Shown in pieces: positions 1-7,258 of a DNA stretch of 15,317 bases. The notes beneath the pieces were generated by a model. That model did not search any database and was not told the origin of the DNA. It saw only the letters and a program-made list of their open reading frames with translations. The stretch covers positions 1 through 15,317 of the forward strand of contig CASEKF010000040.1 of NCBI GenBank assembly GCA_949288455.1, read 5' to 3'. Numbering within the stretch: the stretch's first letter is position 1; each line of letters begins with the position of its first letter. The DNA comes from an uncultured bacterium. Its GTDB lineage: Bacteria; Vulcanimicrobiota; CADAWZ01. The translations under genes and the position numbers were made by a program.

Positions 1-252
1 GTTCTTCTTTCTGCGCCTGTTCTTCTTTCTGCGCCTGTTCTTCTTTCTGCGCCTGTTTTTCTTTCTGCGCCTGTTCTTCTTTCTGCGCCTGTTTTTCTTT
101 CTGCGCTTGTTCTTTTTTCTGCGCCTGTTCTTCTTTCTGCGCCTGTTCTTCTTTCTGCGCTTGTTTTTCTTTCTGCGCTTGTTTTTCTTTCTGCGCCTGT
201 TTTTCTTTCTGCGCCTGTTTTTCTTTCTGCGCCTGTTCTTCTTCCTGAGCTT
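1..252. repeat. 18-bp tandem repeat array (at least 14 units)
   Basis: Fourteen consecutive 18-base units are visible: 13 near-identical ones from 1 to 234 and one degenerate unit at 235-252, followed by a fading half-unit at 253-264. The plus-strand unit is gttcttctttctgcgcct, varying mainly at the fourth base (c/t) and the penultimate base (c/t). The array continues past the left edge. The unit is six codons, so gain or loss of copies would keep the reading frame of the overlapping minus-strand gene. Copies are nearly identical at silent as well as coding positions, which suggests recent expansion or ongoing homogenisation by slippage or recombination. Confidence 0.97.
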
Positions 253-316
253 GTTCCTCTTCCGGATCTTTATCTACATAAAATAAGTTTAAGATTGACT
301 TTAAAATTTTGCCCAT
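1..316 (-). CDS. Hexapeptide-repeat protein, N-terminal part (runs off left edge)
   Basis: An open frame starts at ATG 316 and stays open for 105 codons to the window edge, so the C-terminus is missing. A strong ribosome binding site, AAGGAG, lies 7 bases before the ATG, and the gene begins only 15 bases after the HD hydrolase stop, so it is probably the last visible gene of that operon. Residues 1-14 form a short basic/hydrophobic stretch (MGKILKSILNLFYV) that could be an amphipathic membrane-binding helix. After an acidic linker (DKDPEEE) the protein is built of Q-A-Q-K-E-(K/E) hexapeptides: one degenerate copy, then 13 near-perfect copies up to the edge. Such E/K/Q/A-rich repeats should form a long, highly charged, extended helix, somewhat like the TolA stalk. 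I do not recognise a family. Function unknown; a spacer, scaffold or envelope-spanning rod is a guess. Confidence 0.8.
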   Translation of the reverse strand, partial: MGKILKSILNLFYVDKDPEEEQAQEEEQAQKEKQAQKEKQAQKEKQAQKEKQAQKEEQAQKEEQAQKKEQAQKEKQAQKEEQAQKEKQAQKEEQAQKEEQAQKEE

Positions 317-331
317 GTCGTTTCTCCTTAT

Positions 332-1654
332 TTAGAATTCAAAAAATGATTGACCTGATTGTAGAGAGGCAAGGTGATTTGCCTCTTTAAAGAAATCTTC
401 GCAAGCTCTTGAAATTTGTTTTATTCTGTCGCTAAGATAAGGAGCCATAAAAACGTAGAACTTCCATAAATCTTTATGTTTTTCTTCTAACGCTTTTATT
501 TCAGGAATATTTAACGAAGATAGTTTTTTAGGAGCGTTTCTGTCTGTTTTTACCATGACGTTAGCTTCTTTCAGCGACATATTGGACCCTGGACAATATA
601 TTATGAGATCTCCTTCTTGTATATGCAGCTTTTTTGTCAGATAAGATTCGGCTTCATCGCGTTTTTGCTTATTTATATGATAGTCCGTTATCAGCTCTTC
701 CTGACGTTTAAGGCCTATTTTTTTTGTTAGAATATAACATCTCTTATAAAGTCTGCGAGTTTTTATTCCATATGTTAGAGATCTGATAGACTTTATATGT
801 CCATATTTTAATTCTAACATAGTCAGAAGGCCTTCGTCCGTAAGAGGAAAAAGTTCTTGTTTTTTCATCCCGTTTTTCATAGCCGTTTCAACGGCTTTTG
901 AAATCATTGCTCCGGAGGCGGTTTTTGCATGGTGAAAGTATACTCTTTCAGACATGAAGTATCTTAGCCTGAGCAAATTTATTACCTCGGATAACACGTC
1001 GTCTCTTATTATCCCGTCTTTTTGGCAATCTATATAAAATATTCCGTTTTCGGTTCTAAAATATCTAAGTATTCTCTCGTCATATTTATGAGATATTCCG
1101 CAGAAATAACTGTCTCTGGCAAGATAATCAAGTAAATCCGCGCATATTGAGCCGCTGATTATTTCAGACAAAAATTTATTTTCATGAGTTTTATTTAGAA
1201 GCTTTTCGATTTCAAGGCTTATTTTCATACTCCTAAGTTTATCGGCCATTTCTCCCTGATTTAAAAACCAGGCGAATCTGGCCGGATCGTCGTGTCTTTC
1301 AAAAATATGCCTCTCATCTTCGAGGGTATGCCCATAAGGTATATGTGAAACGTCATGTATCAAAGCGGCGAGCCTTACGAGGGATTCTTCTTCCTCCGTA
1401 GCGACTCTGCCGCCGTTTAGACGTTCCATTGAACGGATAATTTTATCTGTTACGAAAAGCGTTCCCAGGGAATGGTCAAACCTTGTATGAAGAGCGCATG
1501 GATATACCAAAGAAGCCGTTCCAAGCTGTTTAATGCCTCTTAGTCTTTGGAATTCTTCCGTGTCTACGATATCTAATTCGTCAGGTTTTCTTATGATGAC
1601 GTCGCCATGGACAGGATCTCTTAGAACTTTTTCGGAATATTTGCTGTTTTTCAT
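332..1654 (-). CDS. HD-domain phosphohydrolase, SAMHD1/dGTPase-like (COG1078-type)
   Basis: The 440-residue product opens with the conserved D-P-V-H-G element (13-17) typical of SAMHD1-like/YdhJ-type HD hydrolases, followed by FQRLRGIKQLG (35-45). The metal-binding HD signature is intact: H61 in RFDHSLG, H100-D101 in LIHDVSHIPYGH, and D173 in the DLLDYLARD motif (173-181), whose Y177 and D181 match the corresponding conserved positions of SAMHD1. This predicts a cytosolic metal-dependent phosphohydrolase or triphosphohydrolase acting on (d)NTPs or another nucleotide; the substrate cannot be read from sequence. The C-terminal 200 residues are helical and basic, as in family members with a regulatory/oligomerisation region. 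It starts 8 bases after the upstream gene, with GGAG just before the ATG, and is followed 15 bases later by the repeat protein, so it is operonic. Family confident, substrate and cellular role not. Confidence 0.9.
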   Translation of the reverse strand: MKNSKYSEKVLRDPVHGDVIIRKPDELDIVDTEEFQRLRGIKQLGTASLVYPCALHTRFDHSLGTLFVTDKIIRSMERLNGGRVATEEEESLVRLAALIHDVSHIPYGHTLEDERHIFERHDDPARFAWFLNQGEMADKLRSMKISLEIEKLLNKTHENKFLSEIISGSICADLLDYLARDSYFCGISHKYDERILRYFRTENGIFYIDCQKDGIIRDDVLSEVINLLRLRYFMSERVYFHHAKTASGAMISKAVETAMKNGMKKQELFPLTDEGLLTMLELKYGHIKSIRSLTYGIKTRRLYKRCYILTKKIGLKRQEELITDYHINKQKRDEAESYLTKKLHIQEGDLIIYCPGSNMSLKEANVMVKTDRNAPKKLSSLNIPEIKALEEKHKDLWKFYVFMAPYLSDRIKQISRACEDFFKEANHLASLQSGQSFFEF

Positions 1655-1662
1655 TGCTCCGT

Positions 1663-2556
1663 TTATGCTTTGGTATTTTTAATTTGACTTCTGCCTTCTT
1701 TGCCTTCGGTTACAAGTCCGATTGTCATGTTGTTTCCTTTGCCTAAAAGCCTGCATACCTCGGCTAATGAAAGCTCCATAGCCGTTTTTTCTTGCAGCCA
1801 TTTGTTGCATGAATTTCTTCTTTCCGCTATTGTTCTCTCTTTTGTTTGTATCAGAGCCTGTTTTGACTGAGCTTCTGATTCTTTAATATCTTTGTTTTGA
1901 AGCTCTTGTTTTAGAACGGTTATTTCTGATTCCAGTTCTTTGACGGCTCTTTTAGTTCTATTTACGATGAAGACTTCATAACTATCAAGAGCCTGATCTT
2001 TTTTTAAGGCGTCTAAGCATAGATCTTCAATGTTTATTTTGTTATAAATCTGAATCGCTTTTATTTGATTTTGTTTTTCTTTGTCGCTTAAGAGTCTTAT
2101 CTCTTTGTGTTGAATAAATTCGGCTAATCTGTTAACGTTTGCCGATTCTTCCGTAATTTTAGTTAATTTGAATAATTCCGGGAAAGATATATATTCTTTC
2201 CCTTGCTCAATTAGAGATTCGTAATTGAAAGTTGGAGTGTCTAAAATATCTTTAAGTTTGCTGAACGACATCGTTCTTGTTTTTATTTCATTTGCAGGCG
2301 CTTCAGTTTCGTCGGCTATATCTTCCAAATTTGTAGTGTCGTCGGCATTTGACGCTTCTTTTTCTTCTTCTTCGGTAACCATTATTTTATTATCGTTCTG
2401 ATCTTCTGACTCTTGGAAATTATTGTCGTCGGCATCTTCTGAGCCGGAGTGGTCCTGCGCAGGTTTTTCAAATATTTTTTTTAACGAGCCTAATAGTCCT
2501 GAGTTCGAGTTTTGGGAGAAAATATTCAATTTTGCTAAAGTCTCTTTGATTTTCAT
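1663..2556 (-). CDS. Acidic, coiled-coil protein with amphipathic N-terminus; unknown function
   Basis: I do not recognise a family for this 297-residue protein. Three regions are visible. Residues 1-32 contain two short basic/hydrophobic segments (KETLAKLNIF and GLLGSLKKIFEK) that could form amphipathic helices. Residues 33-93 are strongly acidic and low complexity, rich in E, D and N, so probably disordered. Residues 94-297 look folded and mostly helical, with a likely coiled coil at about 200-250 (VKELESEITVLKQELQNKD). There is no signal peptide or transmembrane segment. The gene sits 39 bases after the AAA+ ATPase gene with a GAGGTG binding site before its ATG, and 8 bases before the HD hydrolase gene, so all three are probably co-transcribed. 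A membrane-docking adaptor or substrate of the AAA+ ATPase is a reasonable guess from context only. Confidence 0.8.
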   Translation of the reverse strand: MKIKETLAKLNIFSQNSNSGLLGSLKKIFEKPAQDHSGSEDADDNNFQESEDQNDNKIMVTEEEEKEASNADDTTNLEDIADETEAPANEIKTRTMSFSKLKDILDTPTFNYESLIEQGKEYISFPELFKLTKITEESANVNRLAEFIQHKEIRLLSDKEKQNQIKAIQIYNKINIEDLCLDALKKDQALDSYEVFIVNRTKRAVKELESEITVLKQELQNKDIKESEAQSKQALIQTKERTIAERRNSCNKWLQEKTAMELSLAEVCRLLGKGNNMTIGLVTEGKEGRSQIKNTKA

Positions 2557-2595
2557 TTTTCACCTCTGTATTTTCGTTATATTATATTAAATTAT

Positions 2596-4365
2596 CTAGC
2601 TTATTCTTTGCTTTAATATTTCTAATCTTGATTCCAGTTCGTCTGGAGATATGTCTTTAAATTTGTCAGGCAGAAATATCGTATCCGTACATTCTTTTAC
2701 GGCTATTAAATCCATATATTCCAGAGCCGCGGTATGAGGCGACGGTCTAAAATCGTTAAGAAGATCTTTTATTATTGATCCGATAGTCTTTTTTGATTTT
2801 TGAAGATCGAATATTCTATGAGCTCTTACCAACAGCGATTCCATTTCATTGCCTCCCAGATCCATCCCTTCCGGTATTTTGGGAAGTCTGCTTGAAGATA
2901 TATCAGAGCCCATTTTTTTTGCCACTACTTTGAAAAGTTCGTTTCTATCCTCGTCGGTTTGAGGAGCGAACAGAGGTATATGTACGTCCAGTCTGCCTTG
3001 TCTTTTTAAGTCCACTTCCAGAAGATCGGGTCTGGAAGTAGCTAGAATCCATATAATTTTTCCTCTGTTCTGAGTGTCGCTCATTTTTTGAGCCAACATG
3101 GAATAAACTCTTCCGGATACTCCCGAATCTCCGCTTCCTCCGTCTCTTTTCCCCGTCGATTGATCCGCTTCGTCTATGAATACTATTACTTGTCCAAGCG
3201 CGTCCAGAACGTTAAATATTTTTTCTAAATTGCCTTCGGTAGCTCCTTGCCACTTATCTCTAAAGTTTTTAAATTTGACGAAAGGAATGCCAAGTTCTCC
3301 GGCCCAACAATTGGCTAGAAAAGTTTTTCCGGTTCCTATGCCTCCGGTTAACAGATATCCCATAGGTATCGAACGAGTCTTTCCTAATTTTATTAATTCC
3401 GCGTCTTCCTTCAGCCATTGTTTTGCCGCATGATGTCCGGCCACCATATCGAGATTAAAAGGAGCTTCTATAAATTCCAGTAGGTCTCCGCATTCTTTTT
3501 CTATATATTCTTTTTTATTTTTGGATAGAAGTTTTTGGTCAAGTTCTTTTTTGTTATTTACGGCGAAAGATATAATCGAGTTTACGCCCGCTTTAGTTAG
3601 CCCGAGCAGGCCGTTTCCTAACTGAGCCGGATCCATTTTGCAGTATGTCGAATATTCCGGAATTTTTTTTGTCAAATATTCGCAGAAATCTTTAAGCTCA
3701 TGTTCGTCAGGCATGGGTATTTTTATTTTTGCGTTGTAAGGATTCTCTATTAATAGCTTGTTTAGTTCCTGGAGGTTTTCAGTTATTAAGCAAGTGGCTA
3801 TATTTGCGCTCATTATAGCGGGATCTGAAGCCCAGTCCAGAATTTTTATCAGTATCTCGCTGGCGTCGCCCATCATTTGCATTAATTCTCCTCTTGGAGC
3901 TACGTATTGGGCGTAATCTATGACAACCGCAAGCTTTGTCGGGCAGTGGTAGGCTTTTCTGCCGCCGTCCGGATTTTTTTCGGTTTGTGAAAATTTCACT
4001 CTTTGAAGACTAATCTGTATAAATCGATCTATAAGATCTAAAGCTCTTTTGGGATCTCTTGGAAGATTGCCCATAAAAGTAGCGTAATTAGTATTGTTGA
4101 AACTATCGTAACCGGAGAGGAATTTTCTAAATTCATCCTGTCCTTTTCTTACTCTTATTCCTTTCCCTCTGTCGTAAAATATGACGACTTCGAAAGGCTC
4201 GAACATTACTTCTTCCAAAAATTTTCTTAATGAAACGAATTCTCTTTTATCGCCTTTTTCTACGGAAATATAATCGAATACGTTGCCATATAATATAAAT
4301 TGAGCCGTACTTCCCGCAATAAAGTATTGCTGCATCATTTTTGCCCAAGGCGCTAATTCGGTCAT
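2596..4365 (-). CDS. AAA+ ATPase with N-terminal degenerate NTPase-like region
   Basis: The C-terminal half of this 589-residue protein is a classical AAA+ module: Walker A GGIGTGKT (341-348), Walker B with VIVFIDEAD (393-401), a sensor-1 region WILATSRP (439-446; S replaces the usual N of ATNRP), and arginine-finger candidates R455 and R458 in LKRQGRLD. The pore-loop-like stretch FRDKWQGATEGN (368-379) resembles FtsH/Cdc48/Ycf46-type proteins. Residues 1-300 form a second region with AAA-like strand patterns (FILYGNVF, VVIFYDRGKG, LAVVIDYA, ATCLITEN) but no Walker A, so an inactive NTPase domain is likely, an architecture reminiscent of Ycf46. The product is presumably a cytosolic hexameric remodeler. 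It starts at ATG 4365 behind an excellent GGGGAGG binding site and is the first gene after a terminator, so it heads its own unit. No protease domain is attached. Remodeler class is confident; substrate unknown. Confidence 0.92.
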   Translation of the reverse strand: MTELAPWAKMMQQYFIAGSTAQFILYGNVFDYISVEKGDKREFVSLRKFLEEVMFEPFEVVIFYDRGKGIRVRKGQDEFRKFLSGYDSFNNTNYATFMGNLPRDPKRALDLIDRFIQISLQRVKFSQTEKNPDGGRKAYHCPTKLAVVIDYAQYVAPRGELMQMMGDASEILIKILDWASDPAIMSANIATCLITENLQELNKLLIENPYNAKIKIPMPDEHELKDFCEYLTKKIPEYSTYCKMDPAQLGNGLLGLTKAGVNSIISFAVNNKKELDQKLLSKNKKEYIEKECGDLLEFIEAPFNLDMVAGHHAAKQWLKEDAELIKLGKTRSIPMGYLLTGGIGTGKTFLANCWAGELGIPFVKFKNFRDKWQGATEGNLEKIFNVLDALGQVIVFIDEADQSTGKRDGGSGDSGVSGRVYSMLAQKMSDTQNRGKIIWILATSRPDLLEVDLKRQGRLDVHIPLFAPQTDEDRNELFKVVAKKMGSDISSSRLPKIPEGMDLGGNEMESLLVRAHRIFDLQKSKKTIGSIIKDLLNDFRPSPHTAALEYMDLIAVKECTDTIFLPDKFKDISPDELESRLEILKQRIS

Positions 4366-4471
4366 GTGTTCCTCCCCAATCGTAGGTTTATTTTACTAAA
4401 GTTTAAAAATATAATTATCAATGATAAAAATCTATGCTGCGATGATTGATTCTGTTTTTTTCAATATCCAT
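4366..4471 (-). promoter_or_regulatory. Probable promoter/operator region of the AAA+ operon
   Basis: This 106-base AT-rich gap separates the terminator of the upstream unit from the AAA+ ATPase start, so it must hold the promoter if the unit is transcribed independently. It contains a perfect 13-base palindrome, TTATCA-T-TGATAA (4415-4427), that could be an operator, and a TTGATA element within it that might serve as a -35 box, though no convincingly spaced -10 follows. The binding site GGGGAGG lies just before ATG 4365. The exact promoter is uncertain. Confidence 0.35.
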
Positions 4472-4520
4472 AAAAAAACCGCAAGCAAAATAATTAATTT
4501 TCATAATTTTGCAGCGGTTT
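4472..4520 (-). terminator. Intrinsic terminator after the PspA/ABC unit
   Basis: On the minus strand, about 30 bases after the stop of the two-helix membrane protein gene, AAACCGC (4520-4514) pairs with GCGGTTT (4482-4476) and an inner GCAAAAT/ATTTTGC helix stacks on it across a small asymmetric internal loop. A run of Ts (complement of 4472-4478) follows directly. This is a strong Rho-independent terminator and separates the two units of the cluster. Confidence 0.85.
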
Positions 4521-4551
4521 AATATTAATCCTTTCCTGTAAAAGGTTATCG

Positions 4552-5424
4552 TTACATACTTTTTGTCGCTTCGCCGGAAATGAAAACGTCGTCAGGAGGA
4601 GTCTCTGTCAAATCGTCGTCAAATGACGCGAATAAATCTTTAGTCGATTCCATCCATTCGCTGGTGTCGTCTATCGACTGCTGAACGTTATCGATTTGTT
4701 TTGAAACGTTTCCTTTACCCGCTTGGACTTCGAGAGTCGTAACGTTCTGGAGAAGAGCTAACTGCTCTTCTATTCTTAATAAATCTAAATCGATTCCTTT
4801 TATATCGGTAGTGACTTTTTCATACATATCAAGACGCTTTTCCATAGTTTCAATGGTTGAGTCTAAATTAGCCACTAACTTCGGGTCGGTTTCTCTTTGC
4901 CTGTTTGCTTTTAGATTTTCTATTTTATTTATTAAGGTGTCCTTTGAATTGTCCTTTATATTTTGAATCATTAATTCTCTGGAATATAATAATTTAAGAG
5001 CCAGCCAGAGCAGTTGGTTGACTTGTTTCAGTTTATCCTTATCGACGCTAAGTCCGTCTCTAATCGCTTGGGCGGCAATATTTGATATAGATTGGCCGGT
5101 CGTTGAAATTTGATAAAATCTTTTTCTGCTCATAGGAGAAAGTTTATTTAAGATTCTATTCTTTTTTCGTTCCCATTCTATCTGCTGCTGCAGTTTTAAT
5201 TTTTTGTTGATGGAGTCGGTTACGGCTTGCGAGCTTGTCATGAAAACTAAATATATAAGTTCGCCCGGAATTGCGAAAAACCACATTTTAGGATCGGCAA
5301 AACTCCATAAGACCAGAGATATAAATGCCGTGGCGTTTAGCGGAAAGCCTAAAATATTCAGGAAAAAAGCTTCCTTTATTCTATCTTGTATTTTATCTTG
5401 TAACGTTTGTTTTTTATTGCTCAT
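4552..5424 (-). CDS. Membrane protein: two N-terminal helices plus cytosolic coiled-coil domain; unknown
   Basis: No family is recognised for this 290-residue protein. Two hydrophobic helices are visible at about 22-42 (LNILGFPLNATAFISLVLW) and 47-64 (MWFFAIPGELIYLVFM), with a basic region after the second (KKLKLQQQIEWERKKNR), so both termini are most likely cytosolic. The remainder is helical with a probable coiled coil at about 160-225 and an acidic tail (SFDDDLTETPPDD, 267-279). Its start overlaps the stop of the ABC ATPase gene in ATGA (5421-5424), which indicates translational coupling and a shared complex or pathway. It ends the unit, just before an intrinsic terminator. It might be an accessory subunit that ties the transporter module to PspA through coiled-coil contacts; that is inference from position and structure only. 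Confidence 0.85.
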   Translation of the reverse strand: MSNKKQTLQDKIQDRIKEAFFLNILGFPLNATAFISLVLWSFADPKMWFFAIPGELIYLVFMTSSQAVTDSINKKLKLQQQIEWERKKNRILNKLSPMSRKRFYQISTTGQSISNIAAQAIRDGLSVDKDKLKQVNQLLWLALKLLYSRELMIQNIKDNSKDTLINKIENLKANRQRETDPKLVANLDSTIETMEKRLDMYEKVTTDIKGIDLDLLRIEEQLALLQNVTTLEVQAGKGNVSKQIDNVQQSIDDTSEWMESTKDLFASFDDDLTETPPDDVFISGEATKSM

Positions 5425-6305
5425 GAAAATGGTTCCCTGACTTTTATTATTTTTTGAAAAGCTTCGGTAATTGACATGACATTCTCTTTAAATTCGCTTT
5501 TTTCCTGCTCTTCAAGAGCATTTCCTTCCATTCTTGGAAGATCTGAGACTTCCAAGGCTATTCGTCCCGGAGACGGAGTAAACATCCAGATTCTATCGGC
5601 CAGGAAAACGGCTTCGGAGATACTGTGACTTACTATAAATATAGTCGATTCCGTCTTTTTCCATAAGTTAAGAATCAAATCGTGCATGGAAAGCCGCATC
5701 GGCTCGTCCAGGGCGCTGAAAGGCTCGTCCATTAATAAGATTTTAGGCTGCAGAGCTAAACTTCTTGCTATCGCGGCTCTCTGCTGCATTCCTCCGCTTA
5801 GTTCATTTGGATATTTATGCTCGTTTCCTTCTAAATTTACCGCTTTAACCCATTGCATAGCATAATCGGAGATATCTTGTTTCGTCGGCTTTGTCCCTTT
5901 GAATAATTCTTTTTTATCTTCTTCGGGTAAAATATTAACGCCGAATTCTACGTTTTGCAGTACGGTAAGATGCGGAAACGAACTATATTTTTGAAATATC
6001 ATTCCTCTGTCTCTGCCTGGTCCTTCTATCGGTTTTCCGTTTAGAAGAACTTTTCCCTCCGTAGGCGGGAAATGCGGAGCCAAGCCCGCTATTATATTTA
6101 TGACCGTAGATTTTCCGCACCCGCTTGGGCCTAACAGAGCTATAAATTCTCCTTTGCCGGGAATATCGGCGACTTCAAAACTGATATCTTTTATAGCAGT
6201 AAACGCTCTGTCCGTATTCGGGAAAAACGTTTTCGTTACGTTTGAGAACGATACTATAGGATGTTCTACTTTCTGCTGAGGCTGAGTATTTAATTTTATG
6301 GGCAT
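5421..6305 (-). CDS. ABC transporter ATP-binding protein, SsuB/TauB/NrtD family
   Basis: The 294-residue product has all ABC ATPase motifs: Walker A GPSGCGKST (59-67), Q-loop Q105, signature LSGGM (169-173), Walker B ILLMDEP (189-195), D-loop SALD (197-200) and the H-loop histidine H227 in VSHSISEA. The sequence type (GRDRGMIFQKYSSFPHLTV, RSLALQPKILLMDEPFSALD) is that of nitrate/sulfonate/taurine importers. An insertion around 125-150 (EEDKKELFKGTKPTKQDI) and an extended acidic C-terminus are larger than usual. It begins 2 bases after the permease stop with AAGGAG in the permease tail, and overlaps the next gene by 4 bases. It should power the adjacent permease at the inner membrane. Substrate is not predictable from the ATPase. 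Confidence 0.95.
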   Translation of the reverse strand: MPIKLNTQPQQKVEHPIVSFSNVTKTFFPNTDRAFTAIKDISFEVADIPGKGEFIALLGPSGCGKSTVINIIAGLAPHFPPTEGKVLLNGKPIEGPGRDRGMIFQKYSSFPHLTVLQNVEFGVNILPEEDKKELFKGTKPTKQDISDYAMQWVKAVNLEGNEHKYPNELSGGMQQRAAIARSLALQPKILLMDEPFSALDEPMRLSMHDLILNLWKKTESTIFIVSHSISEAVFLADRIWMFTPSPGRIALEVSDLPRMEGNALEEQEKSEFKENVMSITEAFQKIIKVREPFS

Positions 6306-6307
6306 CG

Positions 6308-7135
6308 TTATTTCTCCTTATAAGGGAATAATTCTTTATGGAATCTTTTAAGAATTTGATCTATGAGGAAGGCTATCGCAATAATTATCAGAAGTATCGC
6401 GAAAACGGTAGCGGTAGCGTCGATTCCGCCTCTTGTTCTGGCTTGGTTAAGCAGATATCCCAAACCTGAATCGGCTCCTATCATTTCCGCCATGATTATC
6501 CAGGTGAAGCCTACTCCTATTCCCATTCTCATAGAGTCATATATTTTAGGCAACGCAATGGGAAGAAGAATTTTCAAGACGATTTGAAGTTTAGTAGCTC
6601 CTATCGTATAGCCCGTATTTATGAAGATATCGTCGACGTCGTTGATCGCTTGAACGACCGCAGGCAGCAGATATACGAATGAAGCTATAGCCAGAAAACA
6701 GATTTTTTGTTCGTCGTTTGTTCCGAACCAAGCTATTGTCAGAGGAACTAAAGTGGGAATCGGAATATATGAACCGACTAATATTAACGACGAAAACATC
6801 TTTTCTATTCTGCAAAAAGCTCCCATCGCTATTCCCAGCGGAATCGCTATTACCGAGGCGATAAAAAAGCCGCATAAAATTCTGGTTAAGCTTACCGTTA
6901 TGCTCCGGCCCAAATTCTTTTCGGGAGAATGGAAAATAAGATCGATAAGCGCTTGTATCAGTTCCATCGGGCTTGGAAGTATCGCTATGTTTATGATTCT
7001 CGATTCCGGAGGCCCTATTGTGCATAAAAACCATACTATAAGCACGAAGACTATCGGGATAAGAGCGTACAACGTAGCGTGCAGAGCAGGAACTTCGTCC
7101 CTGATTCCAAAAAAACTGTTGATTTGCTTTTGCAT
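6308..7135 (-). CDS. ABC transporter permease, SsuC/TauC/NrtB type
   Basis: This 275-residue inner-membrane protein shows about six transmembrane segments (near 20-40, 83-105, 115-137, 145-165, 205-222 and 240-262). The cytoplasmic coupling loop is recognisable around 175-198 (GATKLQIVLKILLPIALP), matching the LGAS...LP-ALP form of the EAA motif in sulfonate/taurine/nitrate permeases (BPD_transp_1 fold). The start at ATG 7135 is supported by AAAGGA upstream. It lies 123 bases after the substrate-binding/OmpA gene, across a hairpin, and is only 2 bases before the ATPase gene. A single permease gene implies a homodimeric channel. Family is confident; the transported ligand is unknown, and the module may sense rather than import. 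Confidence 0.94.
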   Translation of the reverse strand: MQKQINSFFGIRDEVPALHATLYALIPIVFVLIVWFLCTIGPPESRIINIAILPSPMELIQALIDLIFHSPEKNLGRSITVSLTRILCGFFIASVIAIPLGIAMGAFCRIEKMFSSLILVGSYIPIPTLVPLTIAWFGTNDEQKICFLAIASFVYLLPAVVQAINDVDDIFINTGYTIGATKLQIVLKILLPIALPKIYDSMRMGIGVGFTWIIMAEMIGADSGLGYLLNQARTRGGIDATATVFAILLIIIAIAFLIDQILKRFHKELFPYKEK

Positions 7136-7193
7136 TTATAGAGATTTCCTTTCAAAAATCGACTGAATTTTTAATTATCGTATCATAAAATAC

Positions 7194-7244
7194 AAAAAGC
7201 CGCAATTTTTACCCTTGTTTATAGAGGAAAACATGCGGCTTTTT
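7194..7244. terminator. Bidirectional terminator-like hairpin inside the transporter unit
   Basis: An 11-base perfect inverted repeat, AAAAAGCCGCA (7194-7204) and TGCGGCTTTTT (7234-7244), flanks a 29-base AT-rich loop. On the minus strand it lies 14 bases after the stop of the substrate-binding/OmpA gene and ends in a T-rich run, so it should work as a partial terminator or a mRNA-stabilising 3' end. The long loop argues against full strength. It would lower permease/ATPase expression relative to PspA and the fusion protein. Confidence 0.65.
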
Positions 7245-7258
7245 ATATTTGCGAGAAG

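Noticed and set aside
1-252. CRISPR-like array of short direct repeats
   Set aside because: The units are contiguous 18-mers with no spacers between them, and they translate as a regular hexapeptide in an open frame with a good ribosome binding site.
6591-7034. 147-codon open frame on the minus strand in another frame of the permease
   Set aside because: The overlapping permease frame has clear membrane helices and the coupling-loop motif; the alternative is Ser/Arg/Asn-rich with no fold.
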